DNA of 64,000 bases, from contig CM059560.1 of assembly GCA_030386875.1 (NCBI GenBank), positions 49,952,757 through 50,016,756 on the forward strand. Reading direction: 5' to 3'. This DNA is from Morinoia aosen (Eukaryota > Arthropoda > Malacostraca > Amphipoda > Talitridae). Below, piece after piece: positions 36,701 to 45,123 of this stretch. Below the pieces are notes generated by a model. That model made no database searches. It worked only from the letters and a program-made list of their open reading frames with translations, and was not told the DNA's origin. The position numbers and the translations under genes were made by a program. Positions within the stretch are counted from its first letter, which is position 1. Each line of letters starts with the position of its first letter.

Positions 36701-39700
36701 GCAAAGGTGCGGACACGCCAACTGTGTTTTCTCAAACATTTAATTAGCGCAGATGGTGGGAAGACAAAAAATATGAAGGTTGTTGTTTAAGTAATGAAAA
36801 TATGAGATGAATTGTTAAGAAAGAAATTTTATCGCATTCTCGTCTAACTGCCATTTTCCACCAAGTAAATTGCAGTACATTTTTAGAACTTTAATGGTCA
36901 AATGGATATTTGGTCAGACGATATACCGTCGGTACTGGCGTTTTCGTCCATGTCTAATCTTACTCATAATGAATCTTAAAAAGTTCGGAGGTTCACTTCT
37001 CATAAACTTGCACGCTAAAAAGTTCACTTCTAATTAATTAGCACCTAATTTAAGAAGTAAGCCACAAATGCATTCATTTACTCACATATTCGAACGGAGC
37101 CCGTGTTCGGAGTGGCCTGGAACATGAAGCTTTATTTAAATTTAGAATATCTGTTTTTTCGAGACTTTAATTCGTGGTTATCGAGAATGCATCAAAACAG
37201 CTCCAAAATCTCGGTTTTGTATTAGATTAAGGAAATAATTCCTCTGATTCCGGTTAAGCTACAAGATGAGTTCGATCAAATTTTCTCCTTCCTAATTTTA
37301 CGAGATATATTAAGTGTTTTCATAACCATGAAGTCAAAATAAAGAACTATGCTATAATTATATGAATAAAAAGTGCAGTAAAACTGTGGGAAAACAAAAG
37401 TTAACTTCACCAACACTCTCAGCAAGTATGGCAGTATGAGTCTGTATATCATTTAGCCATTGGACATTGCTGATGTTCCTAAAAGTTGCGAAGCAAAACT
37501 GAATGAAGATGCATCCTAAACAAAAAACTTGTCACAGCAATACGTGAAACTTTCACTCGAAGCTACGTACTGAAAAGCTAGGCTTGGCTTAGAAAATGAT
37601 ATGCTCTTTAATAAAAGATAGGGTACTTTTGACTTCCACAATATGATCATAAATCAAGGTACAAAAATGATGCTCTGATTTTTGTGAATACAGTAGACAG
37701 AGGACAAAATTCTTGAACCACGTAACTTTCAATGTTGACTGAATAATTATTGATATCACTTTTGTACATGGGCAGAGATTTATAACTTGAAAGTATTTAA
37801 ACTAATGAATGTTATTCTGTCTAATTATTTATTTGGTAGCATATTTATAAAGATGAGTGACAAACGTGCAGCTATTTTTTGGTATAAATCACACCAGTAA
37901 GAAAAAAAAAGTATATCGCCCAAGCGAGTTACTGAAGGCGCCGAAATCTACGCCTTATCAAACTCTGTAACAATTCGACGGCCTTCAAACTATCAAAAAT
38001 CGTCTTCACAGCATTTTTTTCTAATTATTGCACCCTCAAGACTATCAACGTCGTCAAGGAAAGGGAACCTTAACATAAACGTCGACGTCAACCTTATTAA
38101 AATCTATGCAACTACAGCAGTTTTATGAATTTTTAACAGCGTTGCTGCAATTGCAACGCTGTTTTCTTGTAACGCTGCAATTTTCTTGCAACGTCACTGC
38201 ACTTGGCACTGCAATAATTCCACCAGTTAACTCCACCGCCAGGAGCAGAATTGCAGCTGGCAGCTATACTGCAGTGACTGCTTTTTACAAATCTTGCCTT
38301 TAGACAGACTGCACTGCAGTTGCGCGCGTATATTTTTGACTGCACTTAACAACCTGCAATCGATCTTCACTGGAACTAAAACTACTCACCCAATGCACTT
38401 GTTAACGAAGCTCATGCGTGCGTGGTAGGGACATTTTAGCATAGGCATATTAAGGTTGGTGTGTGCTCGAGGCGTTTCATTTGCTGTCAATACACGGAAG
38501 AGTACGGCAAGGTTTTAATATTTTCTGTCTTTCATAAAATAATTTAAACATCGTGCAATAATCCCTAAATTAATTTCATTGATTGGATAGGTTTTAATAT
38601 CTTCATTGAATGTGTTTATTCAGTTTATTAAACAACATAATTTGTGAAATTGCAGCGCACAATTAAAATTGTTTTTTAGGGCTGGATCTTGAGTGTTTGT
38701 CCTACGCATATTGTTGCAGAATCCGTTTGGATAAGCCTGCGCGCTTCGAAATACCCTCCACGCACCCAAAGAACCACGAATTACTTCTCAGTACTGCTCT
38801 AAAACGACCCTAAATTACACTGGCTGCGCCGGGATACAGAAAACCAATGAATTCACTAAGCTGATTTTTCAATGGACAGAGGACTATGGGCATACAAGGG
38901 AACCAGAGAAATGACGAAGGAAAAAAAACAATGATGAACATTACCACACATTACTAGAGTGTATCCCCAGTCATGATTTACTGACACCGAAAACTCACGA
39001 AGCTCCATAAGGTAATATGATTTTATAGTGCAAAGGGTCTCCTAAACTGGTTTATGCAGGGTTACGATCACAGAAAAGAGCGTATTTTTATACGAAAAAC
39101 TTTTCACTCGTGAAGGGTAATTTAAATGTTAGAATTAGAAGAATAACAAAAAATCAGTTTATTTCCCATAAAGGTGATACAAAAACCATCATTGGTTTTC
39201 AAGATGTCTTACCATGAAGATCCTTCGTTGATATACACACATGGGTATTATAAAAGCCATGTTAAAATGTCGAAACAAATTATTCAAAGAAAAGTATGGA
39301 AAAATGCATTCCCTTTGTTGCGTTAATCTAGTTTTGATATAATGCATGGAAATACAAGTTTTAAAAAACACAATACCAGTGACGTTGCATTGTTGAAAAC
39401 ACTCATGTTAGTGCGCACTGACAGTGAAATACATGCTCAAGAACTTGCGATATCAGGAATTAACGTTGAAAGTAAAGTGGGTGGTTTTAAATTCTTCTTC
39501 TTCTACGACTATGAGGTCGATATTCTGAACTATCATTTCACTCCTACGTATCAACTAGTAAACCAACTAACGAGCTCGGAGAAAATACAATATTTCACCA
39601 CAACACGAATTTATAATATTTCCTATGCTAAAAATACTAACACAAAAGAGTTTCCCGGAGTCAGAAATATGAAAAAAGATTGTTGTTCAATACAAACTAA

Positions 39701-42700
39701 AACATTTATAACATAATTGGAGCAATACGGAAAATTAACTAACTAAATAATGCTGTCATAAAATACTCACAAGCGTAAGAAACGACAAATTGACACACAA
39801 GGCTAACAAGAGTATTTCAGGACATGAATAAGAAAAGTAAACATTAATATCATAGAGTGTTAAAACATAAGATGAATTAAGTTTTATTCTGGTAAATTAT
39901 ATGGGTGTCAGTTCAGTCCTTGCCAATGCTTGTGCAAAAGACTGAGAGAAAAAAATAAAATCTCATAGCAAGATGTTTCAAGTTTGACAAAGTTTAATAA
40001 TGAATGTAATAGGAGACATACAGTATAAAGATAAACTTAGGGGGGGTGAAGAGCTTTGACGGTCTCCACGTACATTGAGATACACTGCAACACTGCACGA
40101 GATTAGGATTTTTTTTTTTATATGAGGGAATAATGCTGAAATTGTTTGTGATAAATTTATGTTCATAGCTAAATTCAAAAATATCTTTTCGTGCAAGCAA
40201 AACACAACAGAACTAAATAAACTACCTCAAAGAACATGCTTTAAATCACACGACGAATTTACGATATTTCTTATACAAATGCTTGACAATAATATGACGA
40301 TGTCACGAGTTCGGTAATGTGGTTTGTCGACAGTTAATAAAAAATACTGTATTTATAGTTGAAATGCAAGTCACAAAATTAGTAATTTTGCAGATAACAG
40401 AGTGCTGGGAAAGTTCCTTGCAGACATTCCTGATTCAGAAAATAATTTTCACACATGAAAAAATTGACGAGAGCATGTAGAGCGCTACCACGTCCGAGAT
40501 ATAGAATTCTCCTCTCATTTTCATTCAAAAGGTGCGAAAGTGAACACAATGGCACAAATTTGGGCACACATGCTTAAAGAAGCTAAAAAGTAATCGCAAT
40601 CAAGCCATCCGTTTTCAAACACGTGAGCCCACCCTCTCACGCGTCAAACAGGACACAGCAGTTGTAGGCTCTCTTTCTGGCCTACTAAATTATTCAGGAA
40701 TAGACTTCCCTTCACCATGCAATTCAATAAATTGACGCTAGCCCATTGTGTGCTCTCGTGATTTATTGCAGGGAACACGAACAAATCATGATCACAGTCT
40801 TTTAATGGTAGTAATAGCACTAGTAGTTGCAATAGCACAATCAGTAGCAATAGCAATGATAATGGCAATGACAGTGGCAAGTTTCAAAATATTGAGGGAT
40901 GCGAGGTTTCTGGAAAGATAAAGAATAAAGCTAAGTAAATCGGTAATACACAAAATAAATGAATATGCACACGTCATCAAGGTATATCTCAGTATGATCA
41001 AATAAAATATACCTAGAAATAAGCAAGACAATTAAATGGCGAACTACACGCTGGGCGATTGTTACGCTTCTGGCGCCTAGAGAATCGACCTAGCACTGCT
41101 ACGCTGGGTTGATTCTTCTAAATAGCTTTTAAGAAGCATGGACGGCGCCAACAGCAGTGATGTTACGACCATTTCCTATGGCGTTGAAGCAACGGAATAT
41201 GCCCATTTTCCCTTACCGTCTGATTTTAACCAAGTGAATTTTTTTCTGCTTGGTCCATTCTGAAGTCTCACGTCAGTGTTCCCTGCCAAACAACAGCTGA
41301 AGTTCAGATTTCGTCTTTCAAGACCACCAACAGCGAAAAAGTATAGCAAATTCGGCCAAAAAAGGTAGGATTCCAGAGAAAGTGGTACCTGAGATTGTAG
41401 AGAGACATCTTTCTAATGACATATTGATGTACAAAACTAATATCAGCATCAATTTAAGATTTTGCTAAAGTTTTGTGTAAAGATCCAGGTTCTTGTTGAA
41501 AACTGCTTTCAAAAAGCCAGTTAACGATCAAAGGGTTCATTACAAGCACTCTCTTCTCTTCATCAAAACTTCTGTTTGAGCAGCGCAATTTGCATTTTGA
41601 TTTCACATTTGGCATCAGAATATGATAAATATTGTAAAGTGCACACTCGTGCGCACATTTAATAATCTACGCTTGATTTGCCACATTTCGCCACAATTTT
41701 TCGCTATCGATGGTCTTAAAAAGGCTGTGTTTCCGATAGAGGCTTGACTGCGCTTGTGATTTGATTCGAGCTAGAGATAAATACGCATATTGAGTAAAAA
41801 CAGGTTAAAATGACTACATAGGTTCTCATTAAATTTTTAAAAGAAATGCTTAAAAGTTTCATCCTAAATGGAAAGTCAAATTTGCTTTTTTATTCGCCCA
41901 TTAGATTCGTCCACAACCTATAAATAGTAAAAATTTTACTCGGACCAAGTAAGTCAGAACATAGACTGCATCTTGAGGAAATAAATCTTGGAAAAACAAT
42001 AACACTTAGAAAGGAAAAACTAGATATCATTTCACTAAGTAAGAGAAAGATTATATTGCTAGATGTGGAAAAATTGATGTGACGTCAGAGATTTAACAAA
42101 CAACTTAGGTAAAGGGAAATGTGTTCAAAAGAACATTTGTTGCTTCTTTTGCACAGTTACGGTATGTTTAATATAAACTTGATAATAAGTTGCAAAATAA
42201 ATCTGAGGTAAGGATGGTGTCTGATATCTCAATTATGTATGTACATATGATTCTTCTAAAGTCAAAATTATTTTTCTCACGAACGAACCTGCAAATCTGA
42301 CTCCAGTCAACTTGCTGTTGTCGGTATATTTTTCAAATATTATAGGTATATTTTTTGCTTAGTAAAAGGACGCTCGAGAAGGACAAAGTTACCCATAAAT
42401 TTGTGAAATTATAATTATATTTTACAGTGTTTTCTTAAGTTCTTCAGGAGAAGAGAGTACTTATTCTAGCGAGCTACACAAGTTTCAGGGCTTTACCTAA
42501 AGTGAATTTCTTGACCACTAATACTACAGGATTGTGAATTGCTAATTAGAGCGAACTTGTGTGAGTTCAGAAGAGTCCTATCCAGCCAAGCTGGGCACAC
42601 CTTAGTGCTTGAACAGAGATCTGTAAAGTTTTACCGAAAATATATCCTCTCAAAAGATACGAATGGAATAAAAAGTTTCGGAAAAAAAGTCCATCTGCAG

Positions 42701-45123
42701 AGGCACATTTACTTCATATTGTTACACGTATTATTAATACCCCAATAACAGCACATCACTGAGCGTGGTTTGATAATTAAAATTAGATGAGCCTTTCCCT
42801 TCTGGTCGCTGATATGATTCCAATAAAGACATCTCCCTCTTGAATGAGAAAGCATTCCACCTGCTGGTGCGAATCAGTCGACTAGGCCGATTTTTAATTC
42901 GTACGTGTTCACCAAAATAAATATAAAAAATTTCAAGCGTGTTAGGCAAGTGTCAAATCTATGGCTCTCATTCCTGTTTAATTCTACATCATATCCCCTA
43001 CCACACTGTGACTGGGTAACCAATATTAATGCTGTGAGTTTCTTTTCCAAGGTCCGGTAGCGAGCTTACATCCATCTTGCTTCTTATTCAATTGATAGAT
43101 ACAACGTCAGGCCGTGTCCTTGAGGGGTGACTAGACTATAGACTAGCACTACAATGCTATTGAAAAGTTTTATTTAACCTGTTCATAAGAAACAAACGAA
43201 TCATACATTCATGCAATAACTATGCAAATAAAATACATAATGACTAAATATAGCGTGAAGAGAAACGCAAGAACGATGCAGCACAAATTTTGCAACGCAC
43301 AATTCCCGTTTTTGACAAAAGTAAATAAGAAAAAAATGAAAAATAACATTATTAACAGTTTATGCATCATAATATAACTGTTATTTACGTCTACATAATG
43401 AAATTTCGAAGATAGTACTTTGCAGGTTTTAGATGGCCTTCATTTCGCACATCTTTCTCAGCTGAGAGACATTTTTACGAGTTATCGATTAAAATATAAA
43501 TGTATTAAGTTAAGAATTGACTTACAGTTCTTGAAGTTTTTTGCCTTCGTGTGGAGAATTGTGTATTTCGTGGATGGCTAAGTATTTTTCTGCTGAAAAC
43601 CTGTAAAATATACCTATTCAAAGTACAAATAGTACGAATATTTGTTAATCTACAAGTGAATTGGATAGTACAGCTACAGTCGACCATGTTTTTATCCTAT
43701 GTTACCAAAAAAATCTAAGCATCTGGTCTGCCAAGCGGTTGCCTAATTTCTTAACGTAAGAGGAACCGAAAATAATGACTTTATTTTTCAAGTGCCACTT
43801 AGTGTCAGCTCGGGAAACGATGTTCGATAAAAACTAAGAAGCTTAAGCTTCTCGTGCATAGTTAACTTTCGAGTGATGTTTAACGTGACAAATTTGCTCT
43901 CCATTCGCTGGACAACATTGCCAACAAATGAAGTCCATGTTCAGCAGACTACTCTGCAGAGAATTGAGGTGCGTGGCTCTGAATTTCTGACTGATGAATT
44001 CGTAATGAAACATTCGGTTCAATTCTTCAAGGTCCCTGACTGAACTATGATAGAACTCTTCATCTGTGTAGTTCCACAATAAGAAATGAATCGAGATAGG
44101 GAGTCAGAGTGTGTGCCCAATAAAATCAATGCGCAAAATAGCTTTGCCATAACTTGCCAGACTTGTTTTTTAAAGGAAAGTGTGGTGAAATAACATCATG
44201 TCGATGAGTTACTATCCATGGTGAATACTGAACTGATCGCCGTACAATACGAAAAATAATACTTACTGATTTTTTTACCATCATTTTCGTACAGCGTGCA
44301 AGGGCAATAGCTCTTGCTATCTATAACCACTTTACATAAGGTGCGTGTATAACATACTATTACACACATAACATACTTCTGAATCTATATTTGTCTGTTT
44401 TTGTCGATTCCTCATAATTGTGATTATGTAAATATTGCATGTTTGACTAATTACTTACATCTAAATAATTATACCGAACAATTATAACATATTTCCTAAA
44501 TTTAAGAAAGATATTAAACAAACCACAGTATAGGGTTGCACGTAATACCAAACGATTACAACGCATTCCATAAATTTAAAACAGGTAATAAACAAACCAC
44601 AGTATAGGGCTGTACATAAAAGTAGCATAAACGGAATTAAGTTCACCAGAGCCGCAGGTGTCGCACTCGCACCTGCCTTGCACTGCACACGCTACGTATT
44701 GTTCTCCAGACACGGCACACGTACTGGATAGCCAGCAGTAGAGAGGGAACAATGCATAACATTTACGCACATCATTTCAAATTTTCATTACCCTTGGTGT
44801 ACAATGATGCTCATCGATTCTAGGTCGGTGGTACCGAGAGTCATTAGAGAAATGATCAACATATTTCAGAGAAGCAGTTCAGACGATGCAGACATGTATG
44901 TATTTCAGAGAAGTGATACAAGCAGTCATTGAAGGAAGGGTTTACGCATGTCAAGGATGTTGAAGAAACACACCTCGCAGAAACATCCGATCAGTATCGA
45001 ATTACTCACCGGTGGAATAGACGATGCTCCATGAGGTTTCCCACGACAGCCAGAACGTCAGTGACGCCAGCGCTAATCCTACAGCTAGTACCAAGCAACG
45101 GTAAAGCTGTTGCTGCATCTCGG
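15565..45123 (-). CDS. DUF229-family membrane-anchored protein gene (split, at least 7 coding exons)
   Basis: A metazoan DUF229 protein, a family related to the alkaline-phosphatase/sulfatase superfold with no established substrate. Exons in order are 45010-45123, 34696-34813, 25570-25760, 23212-23458, 18904-20025, 18207-18303 and 15565-15731. They give about 680 residues, near the family's usual length. Landmarks: an N-terminal signal anchor, LGYLINTPTCKLPKYNPFD, the active-site-like FGIDSTSRQNF, CPFIWKNFSSRGY, FFGDHGLRFGDIR, and a cysteine-rich C-terminus. A type II membrane or secreted protein with a luminal/extracellular domain is inferred. Junctions from 34696 to 15731 all keep phase. 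The first listed exon leaves one base and the second needs two, so at least one exon is missing between them. 5' UTR exons and the promoter were not identified. Introns of 0.6-10 kb hold most of the transposons in the window. Confidence 0.9.
16908..17235. mobile_element. Non-autonomous hAT element (328 bp) with 8-bp TSD
   Basis: TIRs CAGAGGTTCTTAACC / GGTTAAGAACCACTG are of the CAGNGGTTCTCAACC hAT type. A perfect 8-bp target duplication GTCTAGAT lies at 16900-16907 and 17236-17243. No intact transposase. Sits in the last DUF229 intron. Confidence 0.92.
17236..18206. other. Rest of last DUF229 intron; nothing recognised
   Basis: About 0.95 kb of intron between the hAT MITE and the exon at 18207. 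No repeat or coding signal stood out. Confidence 0.4.
18207..18303 (-). CDS. DUF229 gene exon with lysine run
   Basis: Acceptor TCATAACACAGAG, 32 codons plus one base, donor CCAG|GTAAGC. It starts LGKTSSKKKKKKKDKKNTKH and ends WKTYTLTLQTKPG, where the C-terminal W-x-x-Y-x-L-x-x-Q-T-x-P-G is typical of the family. The preferred acceptor is the second of two overlapping AGs because only it keeps phase 0. The AAG/AAA run (seven consecutive Lys) is unusual and prone to slippage. Confidence 0.85.
18783..18850. repeat. AT-rich ~19-bp tandem repeat
   Basis: Three to four units of AATTGAAATTATATATAAT in the short intron after the main DUF229 exon. Confidence 0.8.
18904..20025 (-). CDS. DUF229 gene, main catalytic-fold exon
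   Basis: The largest exon, 374 codons, phase 0 at both ends. Acceptor GTTCGTATATTTCAG, donor GATCAG|GTAAAG. Early residues hold NFILFGIDSTSRQNF (nucleophile-position Ser/Thr and metal Asp by analogy with the superfold), then FSGYNKVADNSDPN. CPFIWKNFSSRGYTTVYAED follows, then FFGDHGLRFGDIR (metal Asp/His pair), LEERLPFVQM and LTNNYDLHSTLLDIL. If the following intron were retained, the protein would end after nine more residues (stop 18876-18874) and lose the C-terminal cysteines. Confidence 0.95.
20855..21105. repeat. 69-bp tandem repeat, ~3.5 units
   Basis: Units contain AATGCGGTTAATTACGTAAG and GTCTGAAGACGAATAAT, repeated with a 69-bp period (starts near 20871, 20940, 21009, 21078). The units are nearly identical. 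Inside a DUF229 intron. Confidence 0.92.
22206..23135 (-). pseudogene. Non-LTR retrotransposon RT fragment (Jockey/CR1-like)
   Basis: The minus strand reads FILFADDSTLSAVLPNENP (RT catalytic box FADD), SCKFLGIIIYKHLTFKEHI, LYRTLISPYLQYGIEAWHGT, LFVGTKTWNSIPAEIRES and stop near 22206. One in-frame TAA (near 22390, in HHDH*TRNKSKF) and a 5' cut just before the FADD box make it a 5'-truncated, slightly decayed 3' part of an RT ORF. The motif order is that of Jockey/CR1/L2-type LINEs; the clade is not resolved. No endonuclease domain is present. Lies in the DUF229 intron between 20025 and 23212. Confidence 0.88.
23048..23131 (-). repeat. 21-bp tandem repeat inside the RT frame
   Basis: Four copies of a 21-bp unit (plus strand AATTTAAAAAATGATGTAGAT). 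On the minus strand it encodes LSTSFFK repeated in frame directly before FILFADD, so the expansion kept the RT frame open. Confidence 0.9.
23212..23458 (-). CDS. DUF229 gene exon
   Basis: Acceptor CATCCATTAAG, one base, 82 codons, donor GTGAGT in phase 0. It includes SDRTVEIYVSELFHKVPG and KPVYKNVHFFFHKEKI, the Y-x-D/N-V-H-x-F stretch that precedes the catalytic-fold core in this family. The LINE relic begins only 77 bp downstream of the donor. Confidence 0.88.
24150..24700 (-). pseudogene. Second Tc1-type transposase relic
   Basis: The minus strand, across stops and frameshifts, shows RINFLLIRKYATSRLKFLEE (usual RKPLLTKKHRKARLEFAKE), ILLFGETKIYLFQCDA (usual LWSDESKF) and NTIPSLKYGGCSTMTLGCF (usual VKHGGGSVMVWGCF). 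The C-terminal DPNLTAK/WPSQSPDLN part is absent. A different copy from the 4860-5823 relic. Confidence 0.7.
25570..25760 (-). CDS. DUF229 gene exon
   Basis: Acceptor ACAACCACCTAG, 63 codons from LNCNPKNLKPLTVTEGLAIS to NKY plus two bases, donor GTATGTG. It carries the family's PLTVTEG and Cys-Cys-FKEITR features. The two leftover bases AA plus C from the next exon give Asn, so the phase is exact. Confidence 0.85.
25871..26462. mobile_element. 592-bp long-TIR MITE
   Basis: Ends ACAGGGTGTTTCAGAACAAG and its inverse complement. The inverted arms extend about 150 bp with roughly 75-80% identity, and inner inverted segments (TTAGCAAGAAGGTTTT / AAAACCTTCTTGCTAA) make most of the element fold back. 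The flanks are ATAT on both sides, consistent with a TA-type target. No ORF. Inserted in the intron just upstream of the DUF229 exon 25570-25760. Confidence 0.9.
26478..27418. repeat. Direct duplication, ~145 bp, copies at 26478-26624 and 27274-27418
   Basis: Both copies share ATATCATT-x-GNAGTGATCGATTCAAA, ATGACCCGCAT-CGGAG, TTTGTATCTTTTTCGAA and AGTGTACTACGCAGTGATT in order, with about 85% identity by eye. The first abuts the MITE. The ~650-bp spacer has nothing recognised. Confidence 0.8.
27480..28335 (-). pseudogene. CR1-like LINE reverse-transcriptase relic
   Basis: On the minus strand, with several stops, the order SVLGPLFFIVYIKDCTHGI (usual QGSVLGPLLFLIYINDL), NNFVKTTKLC in the FADDTKL position, TDLTFLQQTETW, RDLGSTITNDLKHDQ and SGLNTSRIRSATLGLYLQTR matches CR1-type RT C-terminal halves. 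The metal-binding DD has been lost. Degenerate and 5'-truncated; older than the LINE at 22.2-23.1 kb. Confidence 0.75.
28739..29109 (-). repeat. PLE terminal repeat (3' copy)
   Basis: About 371 bp, directly repeated at 31414-31784 (offset 2675) with one visible difference (CACCAGG versus CATCAGG). Includes the last ~60 codons of the ORF, the 3' UTR and the hammerhead-like core. Confidence 0.92.
28811..28838 (-). ncRNA. Hammerhead-ribozyme-like core, PLE 3' repeat
   Basis: Minus strand: CTGATGA, an extra T, helix GAGC/GCTC with a short loop, then GAAACG. It matches the conserved core order of hammerheads reported in PLE terminal repeats. Flanking stem I pairing (TTGTA with downstream TACAA) is possible but unproven. 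Confidence 0.65.
28926..31454 (-). CDS. PLE polyprotein: reverse transcriptase plus GIY-YIG endonuclease
   Basis: Uninterrupted 842 codons. RT motifs in order: GNGIVLLDK (about residue 280), GILYGLPKIHKANF, FPFRPIFAAYNTASYQLAKF, MASFDVENLFTNVPI, DGLGMGLPLGPTFANIFM and the catalytic YIDDTFMLF, then GKISFLDVLISKRGG and SVYRKPTFTG. C-terminal GIY-YIG endonuclease: IYEFRCAQCASSYVGSTCR, RVAEHAG and NDLRILESLYIFKRKPPLN. This is the domain order of endonuclease-bearing PLEs and about their usual length, and the ORF begins in the terminal repeat, as in other PLEs. All visible catalytic residues are kept, so the protein may be functional. Confidence 0.95.
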   Translation of the reverse strand: MLTLRVATLVFLFTIRLREKAIHDVLQYVRDKYDQDGVRLLRNFDNLSRKLAKSKMDIEFLKKCLTFNVIPKFLRFKLYKRALQCSSFYKQWQRKLLLYEIKCKQTSINRFTEQLQDAQEMLQHFSIFDRFLVRRLVERNVTILNSETSRTHRNKLSVLGIDNDLKPVDPDKVIFNFSSVEISPRCKTLLAFGLDFCLPVFHLDFYRYFLSWERMFDRMKIFNLTATLKPDFLKKVQSIAHRYFHGFKSYKVFSPIFRKEDFKILKNLAANKSIIICKPDKGNGIVLLDKCVYTDVMESIISDPTKFSVISEPIEKFSRKIEDEINNFLRLLKNKKHIADDLYKKLYISGSGPGILYGLPKIHKANFLTNFPFRPIFAAYNTASYQLAKFLVPILSPFTVNYHSVDNSYTFVNRLKLFTNAEKYHMASFDVENLFTNVPIIETIDICLNLLFTNPSSTVIGLTRSLFKTLLEHSVLNSFFCFNGKFYKQVDGLGMGLPLGPTFANIFMCHHETKWLAECPSQFRPIFYQRYIDDTFMLFHDPSHSAQFLDYLNSKHSNIRFTVEPEVGGKISFLDVLISKRGGIFLTSVYRKPTFTGLGTSFFSFTPNLFKINSIKTLLHRAFNVCSNYNLLHDELSFLCNFFKNNGFPVGLVQSLIKRFLNSKYSLPANPVDSTRNRLYLPFLYFGPKSEQMRTELVKILHSYLPDVDFKIILTNKFTIGSFFNYKDKLPSSMHRSLIYEFRCAQCASSYVGSTCRTLGVRVAEHAGRSSRTGGILAHPPHSSVRLHSEQCGSSVQCSNFSILASASHQNDLRILESLYIFKRKPPLNETNSAHPLYIVSS
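31414..31784 (-). repeat. PLE terminal repeat (5' copy)
   Basis: The 5' repeat contains the ORF start (ATG at 31454-31452), so translation begins inside the repeat. It is truncated at the head-to-head junction, at GAGGAG/GGCTACTC, where only one to three bases of overlap are shared. Confidence 0.9.
31486..31513 (-). ncRNA. Hammerhead-ribozyme-like core, PLE 5' repeat
   Basis: Same core as the 3' repeat, with one change in the stem II loop (CTGATG for CTGGTG). Core bases are untouched. Confidence 0.65.
31786..33324 (+). pseudogene. 5'-truncated inverted copy of the PLE ORF
   Basis: Open from the junction (LLKNKKHIADD) to the same stop as the full copy. It lacks the N-terminal ~330 residues but keeps RT motifs (DGLGMGLPLGPTFANIFM, YIDDTFMLF) and GIY-YIG. 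One amino-acid difference from the minus copy was noticed (VNDHSVD versus VNYHSVD). Confidence 0.93.
33412..33439 (+). ncRNA. Hammerhead-ribozyme-like core, inverted PLE copy
   Basis: Identical to the core in the minus-strand 3' repeat, read on the plus strand. Confidence 0.65.
34128..34155 (-). ncRNA. Diverged hammerhead-like core of an old PLE
   Basis: Minus strand: CTGAAGA, an extra T, helix GGA/TCC around GCAGGTT, then GAAACGT. The same core order and downstream GAAACGTTT as the PLE repeats, but no PLE coding sequence was recognised next to it. Probably the last trace of another element. Confidence 0.5.
34696..34813 (-). CDS. DUF229 gene exon (GYLINTP region)
   Basis: Acceptor CTCTGTGTTTCCCTCAG and donor AAG|GTAGGT. 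One base then 39 codons including PLGYLINTPTCKLPKYNPFD, the conserved start of the DUF229 domain (G-Y-L-I-x-T-P-x-C-K-I-P...PFD). Ends in phase 0, matching the exon at 25760. Confidence 0.9.
35430..36962. repeat. Rearranged direct repeats (35430-35530, 36207-36250, 36797-36962)
   Basis: A segment starting AAATATGAGATGAATTG and ending TGGCGTTTTCG occurs at 35430 and again at 36797. The second copy is interrupted by a ~55-bp piece (CAAAGTAAATTGCAGTACAT type) that also stands alone at 36207. Confidence 0.75.
38135..38163. repeat. Perfect 11-bp-stem hairpin
   Basis: AACAGCGTTGC, a 7-nt spacer, then GCAACGCTGTT. The surrounding 150 bp is rich in GCAGTGCA-like words on both strands. Confidence 0.8.
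43843..44063 (-). CDS. Possible unplaced exon between anchor and DUF229 domain
   Basis: The acceptor ATTGTGGAACTACACAG is followed by a 73-codon open frame (EEFYHSSVRDLEELNRMFHY, later NMDFICWQCCPANGEQICH). Its starting phase (two bases) fits the anchor exon and would give Asp at the join. No donor with the phase required by the exon at 34813 was found before the stop at 43843. It is therefore either a terminal exon of something else or not an exon. Confidence 0.25.
44471..44618. repeat. 74-bp tandem duplication
   Basis: Two units starting ATACCGAACAATTATAAC / ATACCAAACGATTACAAC, both ending AAACAAACCACAGTATAGGG-type; about 80% identity. Confidence 0.85.
45010..45123 (-). CDS. DUF229 gene, start/signal-anchor exon
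   Basis: Acceptor TTTGTTTTCAG, then CCGAG and ATG (45118-45116). It reads MQQQLYRCLVLAVGLALASL and continues TFWLSWETSWSIVYST, then donor GTGAGT. One hydrophobic segment of about 19 residues follows a short basic/polar head, as in a type II signal anchor. It starts with an acceptor, so a non-coding first exon must lie further right. Assignment to the DUF229 gene is by strand, position and the usual N-terminal anchor of the family, but the phase does not match the exon at 34813. It could belong to another gene. Confidence 0.6.

Larger units (their letters stand above)
34814..43842. other. Large DUF229 intron region (9 kb), few features recognised
   Basis: Expected to contain at least one undetected DUF229 exon. 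Contains rearranged direct repeats at 35.4-37.0 kb and a short perfect hairpin at 38135-38163. Near 40040-40080 the minus strand resembles a piece of the CR1-like relic (GTGAAGAGCTTTGAC shared with 27574). Open frames such as 36518-36739 (minus) and 39342-39716 (plus) have no motif I recognise. Confidence 0.45.

Noticed and set aside
44627..44725. Cysteine-rich minus-strand stretch (CAVQGRCECDTCGSG) bounded by AG and GT
   Set aside because: As an exon its phase does not fit either neighbouring DUF229 exon, and it overlaps a short tandem-duplicated region; no family recognised.
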